From: Thermoplasmatales archaeon
GTDB lineage: Archaea > Thermoplasmatota > Thermoplasmata > Thermoplasmatales > Thermoplasmataceae
DNA: 64,000 nt
Reading direction: 5' to 3'
NCBI GenBank assembly: GCA_016806715.1
Contig: CP060531.1
Location: 248,001-312,000 of the forward strand
Shown here: in pieces, positions 48,993 to 58,676 of the stretch
Position numbering within the stretch: position 1 is the stretch's first letter
Layout of the letters: each line of letters begins with the position of its first letter
Notes under the pieces: generated by a model
What the model saw: the letters and a program-made list of their open reading frames with translations, nothing else
What the model was told of the DNA's origin: nothing
Database searches by the model: none
Position numbers and translations under genes: made by a program

Positions 48993-50214
48993 CTATGACA
49001 ATACCTTCGGAATATCTTCCCACAACTTCCGTTAAAATATCGTCTCCAGACTTCTCGACAAGCGAGCCCACGAATCCTCCGGTTATGAGGTTCTTTGCAA
49101 GATTCCTTGGTATGCCACGTGACTGCATATAGAATATCTGTTCATCATCCACGCTGCTTATCGCTGAAGAGTGCTTTGACCTTGTGTTGTTATTCTTTAT
49201 GAGCAGTGCGGGTTTTGTGTTGGCAAAACCATCTTTGGACATCAAGAGTATCTTTGAATCGTAATAGCCGGTTGACTTTATGCTTTCCAATTCTATGTCT
49301 ATGTTCCCCCTGTGCATGGTTGAACTCTTCCCGAGAACAACGCCCTTTACATGCACGTCGGCACTGGTCGCAGTCCCGATCTGGAAACTACTATCCCTTA
49401 TGTCCATTTTCTGGTTCCCGTCGCTAAAGTTAATACCATAGGTCCGGAAATCTGATCCATCTCCCCTTTGAATGGACTCGTTGCTGAAGAGTACCTTGTT
49501 TCCACCATGGTTCACGTGGTAGATTGAGAATTCAGAATATTCTGAAAGGAATGACTTTATGAACGTAATGTCCACAGTTCCTATGTCTTTGTCCTGAAGA
49601 TAATCATACTGCACCTTGGATCTTATTCCCAGGAACAGGTATATGTTCTTTCCCTGGATTCCATCTCCTTCATGGGTGCTCTCGTACACATCGGTAATCT
49701 TCACGTTGGAATCGTCACCGCACAGTATCACCGACTTGAAAGCAAAAGACAGGCCGGAATCCGATCGGTTGTGTATTTTTATCTCACCGCTGAATCCAGC
49801 AGGAACGTTTATGAATAAACCCTTTTGCCAGGTGGAGTTTATGAGGAATTCAATCCTGTCGTCTCCTTTCTCTGCAAGAAATTCCGGCTTAAATCCAGAT
49901 CCTGGATCTCTCGCAGCCTCAAGAAGATCCATCACCCTTATCCCTGCCTTTTCCTTAGGAGCCCGGTATATTTTTCCGTTTATCATGGAAATATCGAATT
50001 TTTCAGGTGCCTCAGAGATTTCAGTCTCTTCAGGAACAAGTCCAAGCGACATTCTCTCGAGTTCCTTCTCCGTGATCTCGACATAATCCTTTACTGTCGG
50101 GCTTTCCTTGTAATTTCTAACCGGAGACTTAAGGAAGGAGAGAAGGGAATCTCTCCTGCTGTCATAGGTAGGGCCATCGAATCTCGATTTCATCAATTCA
50201 GGATAGTTTTCCAT
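48985..50214 (-). CDS. sufD: Fe-S cluster assembly protein SufD (409 aa)
   Basis: Beta-helix scaffold partner of SufB. Conserved C-terminal block HRGNIDIELESIKSTGYYDSKILLMSKDGFANTKPALLIKNNNTRSKHSSAISSVDDEQIFYMQSRGI with the His of the SufB/D core domain, and a divergent N-terminus (unlike SufB). 6-base gap after sufB. Confidence 0.95.
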   Translation of the reverse strand: MENYPELMKSRFDGPTYDSRRDSLLSFLKSPVRNYKESPTVKDYVEITEKELERMSLGLVPEETEISEAPEKFDISMINGKIYRAPKEKAGIRVMDLLEAARDPGSGFKPEFLAEKGDDRIEFLINSTWQKGLFINVPAGFSGEIKIHNRSDSGLSFAFKSVILCGDDSNVKITDVYESTHEGDGIQGKNIYLFLGIRSKVQYDYLQDKDIGTVDITFIKSFLSEYSEFSIYHVNHGGNKVLFSNESIQRGDGSDFRTYGINFSDGNQKMDIRDSSFQIGTATSADVHVKGVVLGKSSTMHRGNIDIELESIKSTGYYDSKILLMSKDGFANTKPALLIKNNNTRSKHSSAISSVDDEQIFYMQSRGIPRNLAKNLITGGFVGSLVEKSGDDILTEVVGRYSEGIVIDD

Positions 50215-50220
50215 GTGACT

Positions 50221-51672
50221 TCATCCAACCGCGCCAAGTTTTCCCATTTCCATCTTGATCAGCCGGTTCATTTCAACCGCAAATTCCATGGGTATCTCCT
50301 TCATCACATCATCGAGGAATCCCAGCACTATCATGGAACTCGCATCCTCCTCGCTCAATCCCCTGGACCTAAGATACGTCAGCTCCTCGGTACCTATTCT
50401 CCCGACAGTGGCTTCGTGGGCGAATGTTGCGGTCGGGTCGTATATTTCATCGTGTGGGTAAGTGTACGAGGCGGACTCATCGTTAATGAGAAGTGCATCA
50501 CACTGGACATGGCTCTTGGCATATTCAGCGCCTTTGTTGATTCTTAGCAATCCACGGTATATGGCCTTGCCATCTTCAACGCTTATGCTCTTTGCAATTA
50601 TCTTGGAGGTGGTATGCGGAGCAAAGTGCAGAGCCTTGGCCCCAGTATCCTTGTAAGTACCTGCTCCGGCAAGAGAGACGTTAAGGTTGGACGCTGATGC
50701 ATATGCCCCTCTCAGATATGATGATGGGTACAGCATGGTAACCTTCGATCCAAGCGAACCTCCAACCCATTCCATCTGTGCGTTTTCGTCTACCCATGCA
50801 CGTTTTGTCGGCATGTTATAAACGCTTTTTGACCAGTTCTGGACGCTCGTGTACCTTGCCTTGGCATTCTTCTTGACATATATCTCAACAATGGCACTAT
50901 GAAGGGAATTTTTGTCATATCTGGGAGCAGTGCAGCCTTCCACGTAATGCACCTTTGACCCCTCGTCAGCTATGACTATGGTGTGCTCAAACTGCCCGGT
51001 AGATTCGCCGTTCATCCTGAAATATGTCTGCAACGGCATATCTATCTGTACGCCCTTTGGAACATACAGGAACGATCCACCGCTCCACACAGCACCGTTC
51101 AGCGCAGCAAATTTGTTATCCGTGAACGGAACTGCCCTGCATAAATAGTCTTTCACCAGGTCAGGATAATTCTTCACGGCAGAATCCAGGTCCATGAAGA
51201 CAACGCCCTTGTCCTCCCAGACTTTCTTTAGATTGTGATATACACCCTCGCTGTCATACTGTGCAACAGACCCTGCGAGATATTTCTGTTCCATCTCTGG
51301 TATTCCAAGTTTAGAGAACGTATCCTTGATCTGGTCTGGAACTTCGTCCCAGTTATTTGTCTTTGTCTCTCCTGGTCTGTTGTAGTATCTTATGTTTTCC
51401 CAGTCTATTCCTGAAAGGTCTGGTCCCCAGGTAGGAACAGGCTTCGAGTTGAATACTTCCAGAGCCTTGAGCCTGAGTCTCCTCATCCAGTCCGGTTCCT
51501 TCTTTACCTCAGATATCTCCTCTACAACTTCCCTGTTGAGTCCTTTTCCAGTGGAATAGTCTGAATTATCCGGATCATGGAACTCAAAATCCTCACTCTT
51601 GACATTCTTCAGGTCGTTCAGCAGTTTTTCCAGTTCATCATCATTCTTATATTCTACTTCCATTTTATTCAC
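50221..51672 (-). CDS. sufB: Fe-S cluster assembly protein SufB (483 aa)
   Basis: Scaffold of the SUF system. Typical blocks: WMRRLRLKALEVFNSKPVPTWGPDLSGIDWENIRYY (about 60-95), VPKGVQIDMPLQTYFRMNGESTGQFEHTIVIADEGSKVHYVEGCTAP with Cys (about 248), YTSVQNWSKSVYNMPTKRAWV, and HVQCDALLINDESASYTYPHDEIYDPTATFAHEATVGRIGTEELTYLRSRGLSEEDA. Normal length. sufC lies 2 bases upstream. Confidence 0.98.
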   Translation of the reverse strand: MNKMEVEYKNDDELEKLLNDLKNVKSEDFEFHDPDNSDYSTGKGLNREVVEEISEVKKEPDWMRRLRLKALEVFNSKPVPTWGPDLSGIDWENIRYYNRPGETKTNNWDEVPDQIKDTFSKLGIPEMEQKYLAGSVAQYDSEGVYHNLKKVWEDKGVVFMDLDSAVKNYPDLVKDYLCRAVPFTDNKFAALNGAVWSGGSFLYVPKGVQIDMPLQTYFRMNGESTGQFEHTIVIADEGSKVHYVEGCTAPRYDKNSLHSAIVEIYVKKNAKARYTSVQNWSKSVYNMPTKRAWVDENAQMEWVGGSLGSKVTMLYPSSYLRGAYASASNLNVSLAGAGTYKDTGAKALHFAPHTTSKIIAKSISVEDGKAIYRGLLRINKGAEYAKSHVQCDALLINDESASYTYPHDEIYDPTATFAHEATVGRIGTEELTYLRSRGLSEEDASSMIVLGFLDDVMKEIPMEFAVEMNRLIKMEMGKLGAVG

Positions 51673-51674
51673 CC

Positions 51675-52412
51675 TTATGCCCTAATCCAGTCGTATCCTT
51701 CGTCCTCAATCTTGAGGGCAAGATTCTTGTCCCCATTCTTAACTATAACGCCGTCCATCAGCACATGGACAAACTGTGGGTCTATACTCTTCAGAATCCG
51801 CTGATAATGCGTTATTATCAGGAAGCCTACATCGCTGCTGTAATATTCCCTGATCTCGTTTGCAACTAACTTAAGAGCGTCTACGTCAAGTCCAGAATCA
51901 ATTTCGTCAAGTACAACTATCTTCGGCCTGAGAATTACCATCTGGAGTATCTCAATCCTTTTTCTTTCCCCTCCAGAGAAGCCGTCATTGACTGATCTGG
52001 AGATAAAAGACTCATCGAGCCCCACGTTTCGCATGTGTTTCTTCAGCAGATCATAAAACTGTGAAATGGTAAGCTTCTCATTTGGATGAAGCTGGTTGTA
52101 AGCATTCCTCAAAAACGAGGAAAGCTTGACTCCAGGTATTGAGACTGGGCTCTGGAATGCAAGGAAAAGTCCGGCTCTTGCCCTTTCTTCTGGCGTCTTG
52201 TGTGTCAGGTCAATTCCATCAAGGGTAATTGACCCACCCTCAATGACATAATTTGGATGGCCTATCAGTACATTCCCGAGAGTACTCTTCCCGGCGCCAT
52301 TGGGTCCCATAAGGGCATGAATTTCTCCGCCACGGATAACCAGCGATACATCTTTCAGTATCTTCTTGTTTTCCACGGACGCGGCGAGATTGCTGATAAT
52401 CAGTTCACTCAT
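51675..52412 (-). CDS. sufC: Fe-S cluster assembly ATPase SufC (245 aa)
   Basis: ABC ATPase: Walker A MGPNGAGKST (36-45), Q-loop AFQSPVSIPGV, signature FSGGERKRIEI (about 142), Walker B IVVLDEIDSGLDVDALKLV, switch His in IITHYQRIL. Energises SufBCD. First gene of the sufCBDSU operon, transcribed away from the SufR-like regulator at 52517. Confidence 0.98.
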   Translation of the reverse strand: MSELIISNLAASVENKKILKDVSLVIRGGEIHALMGPNGAGKSTLGNVLIGHPNYVIEGGSITLDGIDLTHKTPEERARAGLFLAFQSPVSIPGVKLSSFLRNAYNQLHPNEKLTISQFYDLLKKHMRNVGLDESFISRSVNDGFSGGERKRIEILQMVILRPKIVVLDEIDSGLDVDALKLVANEIREYYSSDVGFLIITHYQRILKSIDPQFVHVLMDGVIVKNGDKNLALKIEDEGYDWIRA

Positions 52413-52516
52413 TTTATCTATACACCTAACTAATGATAGTTTTGACCTATTTAAACACTTTCTTGTGTGTAAATTGACTAAATTATATATACCCTCAAGT
52501 ATTGTGTTATTGTAAC

Positions 52517-53200
52517 ATGGAAAAACAATTCTTGGAAAATCCTGATACCGTAGACGATATTTCTGACATTCTTGGAACAGTGCGTGGAAGGATAATCAAC
52601 GAACTAAGCATAAACGAGAAGAGCATGGATGAGCTCGCCGAAATTCTTTCTATCAACAAGAATGCCGTGAAGGAGCATATGGGTTCCCTGGAAATGAAGG
52701 GATATGTGAGGTCGTTCTTCCGCGGGGGGAAGTCGGGAAGGCCAAGGAAATTCTACGAGCTTACTGAGAAAGGCATGTCCCTTTTTCCAAAGAAGTACAT
52801 TACGCTAGCCACATACCTTTTTTCCGAGATTGAGAAGGAGGTTGGTACTGAAAGAATGAACCTGATCCTGGGAAGAATGGCAGACAGGATGATCAAGGAC
52901 ATGGGAATGAAGGTCAGTGACGAGCCGAGTGTCAACAGGGAACAGAAGATCAGGGAACTCAATGAATTCGTCTCAGCCCTGAACAGGCTTGGATACTATG
53001 CCAGGCTGGAAGTGTCCGAAGACACCGTGAGAATTGTCAGGCACAACTGCATCTTCTACGATCTGGCGAAGAATAACACGAATATCATATGCGGAACCCT
53101 GGAAAACCAGCTCATTAATAAGTCGATCGACGAGAAATTCACCATAGTGGAGAAATTCACAGACGGTGCGAAGAAGTGCGTCGTTGAAGTAAAAATATAG
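52517..53200 (+). CDS. sufR: SufR-like iron-sulfur transcriptional regulator (227 aa)
   Basis: N-terminal winged helix (GTVRGRIINELSINEKSMDELAEILSINKNAVKEHMGSLEMKGYV, residues 20-64; wing GGKSGRPRKFYELTEKG 70-86), then a C-terminal sensing domain with Cys178, Cys192 and Cys221. The spacing C-x13-C-x28-C corresponds to the C-x12/13-C-x13-C-x14-C ligand pattern known for SufR with the third Cys replaced (Glu206 at that place), so Fe-S binding with an altered ligand is plausible. Divergent from sufC across 104 bases, as expected for the operon's Fe-S-dependent repressor. ATG 52517 chosen; the start could be 15 bases further up. Confidence 0.88.
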   Translation: MEKQFLENPDTVDDISDILGTVRGRIINELSINEKSMDELAEILSINKNAVKEHMGSLEMKGYVRSFFRGGKSGRPRKFYELTEKGMSLFPKKYITLATYLFSEIEKEVGTERMNLILGRMADRMIKDMGMKVSDEPSVNREQKIRELNEFVSALNRLGYYARLEVSEDTVRIVRHNCIFYDLAKNNTNIICGTLENQLINKSIDEKFTIVEKFTDGAKKCVVEVKI

Positions 53201-53340
53201 TCAGCGGGAAGGTATTCTTTCTTATGCCCAGCCAACCATGATCAACCAGAATAATTCTATACAAGCGCACAAGGTCTATGAATATTTGCCGAAATGCTCA
53301 ACAGTAGCCAAGTGTTATATACCCAAAATATATCTTTTGT

Positions 53341-53371
53341 GATAGCTGCTATCGGAAAAGTCCGAAGCGGA
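53341..53371 (+). promoter_or_regulatory. Overlapping hairpins upstream of pantothenate kinase
   Basis: GATAG-CTG-CTATC at 53341-53353, then TCCG at 53361-53364, which can pair with CGGA at 53353-53356 or with CGGA at 53368-53371. A TATA-like aaaatatatc ends near 53334, so the start of transcription would fall near 53353 and the two alternative stems would lie in the short leader. Confidence 0.35.
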
Positions 53372-53390
53372 AGCATTATGGTAATTCAAA

Positions 53391-54350
53391 ATGATTGACC
53401 CGCATGAAAATAGGCTCAGATCGCCATACCTTGCATTCAACCGAAAGCAATGGGCTGAGAAGAAAGGTAATCTTTCTGTATCTGTCTCCGATGAAGAGAT
53501 CGCTGCGGTGAAATCCCTGAACGACCGCATAGCTAGAGATGAAGTGGAAGACTTTTATTTTCCTATTTCCCGGCTTATTGATTTGTATATCACTGCCAGC
53601 TTGAAACTTCATGAAGTCAGGAACGAGTTCCTTAGCGAGAATGGCACAAAGGTGCCATACATTGTCGGAGTTACAGGAAGCGTTGCTGTCGGAAAGAGCA
53701 CAACATCCAGGATCCTGAAACTTCTCCTGGAAAGATTGCCATGGAAACCTAAGGTTGATCTCGTAACCACGGATAATTTCCTCTATCCAAACAGAATCCT
53801 GGAGGAAAAGGGGATCATGAACAGGAAAGGTTTCCCGGAGAGTTACGACATCAGGAAACTGATCAATTTTCTCAGTTCAGTGAAGTCAGGAGAACCAGCG
53901 ATGTCGGTACCGGTTTACTCCCACCTTGAGTACGATATTCTTTCAAACCAGTCGCTGAAGGTCGAGAAGCCAGATGTACTCATAATCGAGGGGCTTAATA
54001 TACTGCAGATCGGTGATGGCATAAACCACGGTATGCCAAAGCCGGTCTATGTTTCAGATTTCATTGATTTTTCAATTTTCGTTGATGCACCTGAAGAATG
54101 GATAAGAGAGTGGTTTATTGAAAGATTCCTTCTCCTGAAAGAAAATGCATTCGTTAACCCGAAGTCATACTTCAAGAAGTACAGAGACCTTTCCAGGGAG
54201 GATGCGGTGAATATCTCCTCAAGGATATGGGACGAGATAAATGGTCTGAACTACAGGGAAAACATTATGGGAACAAAGTGGAGGGCCCACCTCATCCTTG
54301 AAAAGGGCAGGGACCACTCAATCCAGCAAATACTCATGAGAAAAATCTGA
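53391..54350 (+). CDS. coaA: Pantothenate kinase, bacterial type I (CoaA-like), 319 aa
   Basis: P-loop kinase of the PRK/PanK-I group: P-loop [15 protein letters not shown] (93-107), [11 protein letters not shown] (about 122-132), [15 protein letters not shown] (about 143-157), [10 protein letters not shown] (172-181), [10 protein letters not shown]. The length and motif order match E. coli CoaA rather than the pantoate kinase route of most archaea. Thermoplasmatales have been reported to carry PanK homologues, so this fits the order and may be an old transfer from bacteria. Phosphorylates pantothenate, the step before CoaBC (37576). Confidence 0.93.
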   Translation: MIDPHENRLRSPYLAFNRKQWAEKKGNLSVSVSDEEIAAVKSLNDRIARDEVEDFYFPISRLIDLYITASLKLHEVRNEFLSENGTKVPYIVGVTGSVAVGKSTTSRILKLLLERLPWKPKVDLVTTDNFLYPNRILEEKGIMNRKGFPESYDIRKLINFLSSVKSGEPAMSVPVYSHLEYDILSNQSLKVEKPDVLIIEGLNILQIGDGINHGMPKPVYVSDFIDFSIFVDAPEEWIREWFIERFLLLKENAFVNPKSYFKKYRDLSREDAVNISSRIWDEINGLNYRENIMGTKWRAHLILEKGRDHSIQQILMRKI

Positions 54351-54352
54351 GA

Positions 54353-55669
54353 CTAAAGTTCTATTACATCTCCTCCACGTTTTTCGTAGCTCCTGCTCAG
54401 AAGGAGTCCCGATACGAGAAGTGCGCTCGCCACATACAGTTCTACGATCCAAAGGAGTTTAAGGTTTACCAGCTTGGCAGGTGCAGTGAGCAGTACTATG
54501 GCAGTACCTCCAAAAATGGCGCCTCCATTGTAGACAAGACCCACAGCAGTGGACCTGTATTTCTTGCTGAAAGTTTCCGCCAGGAACGCTGGAAGCGCAG
54601 AGAAGATCATGGCCTCTATAAATGCCTGTATTGAGAACACAAACGCAAAGACGAATATGTTGGAGCTATACCCGAATATCACGAAGGCTGCAGATGGAAC
54701 GGTAAAAATCAGCGAGAAAATCAGCATCGGGATTCTTCTGCTCCCACTTTTCCTGGCAAGGTATCCGCCCGACCACACTCCTATAAGTGAGACGAAGTTT
54801 ATGAGGAGGAGTGCATCCAGAAGCCCGGACCCGAGGTTAAGGAAGCCTGCTCCGCCAAGGATAGGGTAAAAAGAGAATGTTGCAGTGTTTATAAACAGCA
54901 GCCCTGTGGTTATCATCAGTCCATAAATCAGCTTCACGTGAGAGTCCCGGAACATTGAGGCAGCAGGCGATTTGACGATCTCCTTATCCTCCTTCATTTT
55001 CTTGAAAACCTTCGTCTCCTTTGAAAATGCTCTTATGACGAATGTGAGAGCACCTGGTATTACTGCTGTGAAGAACAGGAATCTCCATCCATAGGCCGCA
55101 AAGTTGGCCGGACCAAATATTCCTGTAAGCAGAAGGTCCACAAAAACTATCAGGAAATAACCAGTCCCGTATCCGCTCTGCATAAATGCACCGACAGGCT
55201 CTCTCTTAGCAGGAGGTACGCTTTCCATCGCAAGAGCAGCACCACCTCCATATTCTGCACCGGCAAAAAGGCCTTCAGTGAATAGAATTACGTAGAGCAG
55301 GACTGGGGCAAATATTCCTATTTGGCTATACGACGGTATTAGTCCCTTTGAAGCCGAGAATAGGGTAAAGCCGATAATGGACATCGTAAGGAGTGTCTTC
55401 CTTCCTATTCTGTCACCCAGGAAATTTCCAAGTACAAGAGATCCTACAGACCTTGCAACTGCTCCAAAGGTCACCGGAAGCAGAGTCAGTATGAGGGCAG
55501 CATAACCCAGGCTGGCCGGGAAGAATATCTTGCTCATGTCAACGGCAACAAGAAGATAAGCTATTGACGTGTATCCGTCTATAAGCCAGCCTCCCCAGGC
55601 CGCAAGCACCTGTGATAGTTCCCTGAAGGTCAGTCCCATCATGGCAATTCGAGATTTTTCACTTTCCAT
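54353..55669 (-). CDS. MFS transporter of the metabolite:H+ symporter/sugar-porter type (438 aa)
   Basis: Twelve TMs with sugar-porter/MHS hallmarks: GGWLIDGYTSIAYLLVAVDMSKIFFP in TM1, FLGDRIGRKTLLTMSIIGF (motif A with D-R-x-G-R-K), EGLFAGAEYGGGAALAMESVPPAKREPVGAFMQSGYGTGYFLIV (TM4-5), and SGGYLARKSGSRRIPML. Probable carboxylate or sugar:proton symporter. Convergent with coaA, 2 bases between stops. Confidence 0.9.
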   Translation of the reverse strand: MESEKSRIAMMGLTFRELSQVLAAWGGWLIDGYTSIAYLLVAVDMSKIFFPASLGYAALILTLLPVTFGAVARSVGSLVLGNFLGDRIGRKTLLTMSIIGFTLFSASKGLIPSYSQIGIFAPVLLYVILFTEGLFAGAEYGGGAALAMESVPPAKREPVGAFMQSGYGTGYFLIVFVDLLLTGIFGPANFAAYGWRFLFFTAVIPGALTFVIRAFSKETKVFKKMKEDKEIVKSPAASMFRDSHVKLIYGLMITTGLLFINTATFSFYPILGGAGFLNLGSGLLDALLLINFVSLIGVWSGGYLARKSGSRRIPMLIFSLIFTVPSAAFVIFGYSSNIFVFAFVFSIQAFIEAMIFSALPAFLAETFSKKYRSTAVGLVYNGGAIFGGTAIVLLTAPAKLVNLKLLWIVELYVASALLVSGLLLSRSYEKRGGDVIEL

Positions 55670-55889
55670 ACAAACACCATATTTTTCTTATCCAAACCAG
55701 CTTTTCTAAAGTTAGATTGGGGATGTGGATACCAGACCTTAATCAGTCGAGGTTACTAAATAACGCAAAAGTACAACCGATTAATCCATGCAATTATATA
55801 ATAATTCTGTTTCTTATCTTTAGAATGTCCAGAAACAGATTGTTTTTAACACAATAGACATTGAGTTTCAGGCATTTCTTGGAACCGGA

Positions 55890-57503
55890 TTAATGAGATT
55901 CCTTAATCATGTAATACGGATTCTTGCTTTCCCCTAGGTCATAGACTATCGTGTTTGAGGTGGCCAAGGCTTCCTCAACTTTCGCGCCATCGAGGATCAT
56001 CTTATTCTTGTTATTCCAGTATGTATCATATGTTTTTAGGAGGAATTTCGGAAACATAAAGAAATCTCTGACATACATTGGCATCATCTTTCGGATGAAT
56101 CTTGTTGCATTGTCGATAAGCTTCTGTTTTGTCTCTGTAGCTTTCAAGTGTTTAAGTCGATCGAGAACAAACTTGAAAATGTAAAAGCTGTAATAAGCAT
56201 AGAACTGTGCAATCTGGCTTCCGACCGGTCCGACTCTTGTCTTCATTACCGGAGTCAGCACATCATACCTGTCCCAGTCCATTGTAAACAGTTTTCGGTT
56301 CCTCAGAGCGTCATCGAACACCCTGGTACCCGGAAGAGGAGTATATATAGAGAACTGTATGGCATCGGCACCAGCCTCCGCAAGTTTTCTTGAGAATTTC
56401 ACAGTAGATAATATGTCCCTGAATCTCTCGTATGGTGCTCCGACCATCATTCCGATGAGCGTTATGATGCCGTTACGCGTGAGTAATTTAACCGCTTCAA
56501 CAGACTGTGGAGTAAACTCGCCCTTATGCATTTTTTTCAGGATCTCTTCACTTCCGGACTCAACTCCCAAAAAGGAGATTTGCATGCCGGCCTTCGCACC
56601 CTTCTCGATCAATTCCGGGTTTCTTGATGTCACATCAGCCCTCATCTGCACTATCCATTTCATGTCAATTTTCTGCTCAATTATGCTGTTGAACAGATGA
56701 TCACGCTGTTTTATGTTCGGATACACCACAAAAATGTCATCAGTGAAAAATATCCAGTTGTAACCAAATTTCTTCGCCATTTTCATCTCTGCAAGAATTC
56801 TGTCATTAGACTTATTTCTCCATTTGTTTCCCCATGTCGGTGTCACAGAACAGAAATCACATGCATAGGGGCATCCACGCGATGTTTCGAGGCACATTAC
56901 CTTATCCGTGTCTCCGAAAACGCTAAAGGTATACTTTTTGCTATCAAGCAGTTCCAGTGGAGGCATAGGCAGAGAGTCAAGGTCTGATATTAACTTCCGG
57001 GGTTTTGTCCTTATAAATTTTCCACCTCTCCTGAACACTATGCCATCGATGTCGTCAAAACCTGTGTTATTTTTCACAGCCAATCCTATCTCATATATTG
57101 TCTCATCGCCCTCACCTAGAACGGAAATATCAAATCCTGATCGTAGAATCTCGTTTGGCAGGAAAGTTGCATGGTGGCCTCCGGCGACCAGTACCGTCTC
57201 AGGCAAAGCTTCCTTTATCTTTCTGGCAATATAGCCAGCATTGTTGTGTGCCGCCGTGGCATGCAGGGTTATACCGACTAATGACGGTTGAATTTTCAAT
57301 ATCTTCTCTACTGCCTGATCCAGGGTCAGGTTGTCGCCTTCCATGTCTATGATTTCAACAGTGCATCCAGGAATGCGCAGAAGTTCACCGGCAAGTGCAA
57401 GGAGTCCCAGGGGAGCAGGAAGAAATCCCCACTTTGTCATATAAGCGCTGCCTGTCCTGTTGCTCGGTCTTAGGAGAACAACCTTGAATGGCATGTTTTT
57501 CAA
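55890..57503 (-). CDS. B12-binding-domain radical SAM protein (537 aa)
   Basis: Cobalamin-binding domain (about 1-140; PAPLGLLALAGELLRIPGCTVEIIDMEGDN..., VAGGHHATFLPNEILRSGFDISVLGEGDETIYEI), then the radical SAM core with C211-x3-C215-x2-C218 (ETSRGCPYACDFCSV), and a basic helical C-terminal part. This is the organisation of class B radical SAM methylases/cyclases and of archaeal lipid enzymes such as GDGT ring synthases (GrsA/B), calditol synthase and tetraether synthase. As the organism is probably a tetraether-lipid thermoacidophile, a lipid-tailoring role is attractive, but the sequence alone does not say which. Transcribed alone from a tatataaatta promoter. Confidence 0.85.
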   Translation of the reverse strand: MKNMPFKVVLLRPSNRTGSAYMTKWGFLPAPLGLLALAGELLRIPGCTVEIIDMEGDNLTLDQAVEKILKIQPSLVGITLHATAAHNNAGYIARKIKEALPETVLVAGGHHATFLPNEILRSGFDISVLGEGDETIYEIGLAVKNNTGFDDIDGIVFRRGGKFIRTKPRKLISDLDSLPMPPLELLDSKKYTFSVFGDTDKVMCLETSRGCPYACDFCSVTPTWGNKWRNKSNDRILAEMKMAKKFGYNWIFFTDDIFVVYPNIKQRDHLFNSIIEQKIDMKWIVQMRADVTSRNPELIEKGAKAGMQISFLGVESGSEEILKKMHKGEFTPQSVEAVKLLTRNGIITLIGMMVGAPYERFRDILSTVKFSRKLAEAGADAIQFSIYTPLPGTRVFDDALRNRKLFTMDWDRYDVLTPVMKTRVGPVGSQIAQFYAYYSFYIFKFVLDRLKHLKATETKQKLIDNATRFIRKMMPMYVRDFFMFPKFLLKTYDTYWNNKNKMILDGAKVEEALATSNTIVYDLGESKNPYYMIKESH

Positions 57504-57632
57504 TTAATTCAATAATCATAACCCTAAGGTAAATAATTTACAAACGAATAATTTATATACCGTGATATACGGAACAGTCCAATAGCCCAAAATCTGCCTT
57601 GTTTCCTTAAAATCAGACACAAATTTGGGAAA

Positions 57633-58595
57633 TCAGAGTTTGCCTGATTTTTGGAGGCGTTCTCTTAGATGGGCTATCATATCCCTTACTGTATGATCTA
57701 GATCGTAACTCAGCTTGAATCCCCAATCTTTTTCCGCATCCGCACTGTCAAGGCTGGCTGGCCACGAGTCTGCTATTTTCTGCCTGAAGTCAGGTTCATA
57801 GCTGATCTGCAGGTCTGGAATATACTCTCTAATCACATGGAAAAGGGTCTCCGGGTCAAACGTGAAAGCGGAAATATTGTAGTCCATGGAGAACCTGAGC
57901 TTAGACCTTGGTGTTTCGGAGAGTTTCAGGAAAGCGCCGATCGCATCCGGCATGTACATCATCGGAAGCCTGGTGTCTCCTTTCAGGAAGCATTTGTATG
58001 GTTTCCCGGCTACAGCATGGTAAAATACATCGACGGCGTAATCCGTTGTTCCAGCTGTTGGAGCGGTTTTGTAACTTATCAGTCCAGGGTATCTCAACCC
58101 TCTTACATCAAGGGAATATTTTTCAAAGTAATAGTTCCCGAGAAGTTCTGCACCGTACTTGGTAATACCGTACATGGTCCTTGGTTTTATGACCGTCAGA
58201 ATGGGAACATTCTCCTTTGGAGTCTCGGGACCGAAGACACCTATGGTACTCGGAATCATTACCCTCTCAACAGAATTTTCATATGAACTTTCAAGGATGT
58301 TGAATGTTCCCTGCATGTTCACAGAGAAAGCCAGGGAGGGATTCTTTTCGCCATCGGCAGAGAGGATGGCTGCAAGATGAAATACCGTATCGATGCCGTA
58401 ATCCTTCATGATCGAGTCGATCTTTGTTCTGTCTAAAACATTAAGGGAGACAAAATCAACACCATCTGGAAGAGTGCACGGCTTGATGTCCGTGGCAATA
58501 ATACGTCCAGCCCCATATTTCGTTGAAAGTTCAGAGATAAGTTCGCCTCCTACCTGTCCGCCTGCTCCAGTTACTAGAATGTGCTTGAATGCCAT
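57633..58595 (-). CDS. tdh: L-threonine 3-dehydrogenase, SDR (epimerase-like) type (320 aa)
   Basis: Extended SDR fold: NAD motif GAGGQVGG (10-17), catalytic Ser116 (MIPSTIGVFG), Tyr142 and Lys146 (TMYGITKYGAELLGNYYFEKY). GLRYPGLISYKTAPTAGTTDYAV is the characteristic segment of SDR-type threonine dehydrogenases such as the T. volcanium enzyme. Oxidises threonine to 2-amino-3-ketobutyrate. Divergent from kbl with 81 bases between the two starts, so the pathway genes share one promoter region. Confidence 0.93.
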   Translation of the reverse strand: MAFKHILVTGAGGQVGGELISELSTKYGAGRIIATDIKPCTLPDGVDFVSLNVLDRTKIDSIMKDYGIDTVFHLAAILSADGEKNPSLAFSVNMQGTFNILESSYENSVERVMIPSTIGVFGPETPKENVPILTVIKPRTMYGITKYGAELLGNYYFEKYSLDVRGLRYPGLISYKTAPTAGTTDYAVDVFYHAVAGKPYKCFLKGDTRLPMMYMPDAIGAFLKLSETPRSKLRFSMDYNISAFTFDPETLFHVIREYIPDLQISYEPDFRQKIADSWPASLDSADAEKDWGFKLSYDLDHTVRDMIAHLRERLQKSGKL

Positions 58596-58676
58596 ACAGA
58601 CGTTATCGTTTGGGAAATTAAATATCTATGTGGGAATGATAGGCAAAAATTATAAGAAAAATAAGGCTACTATATC

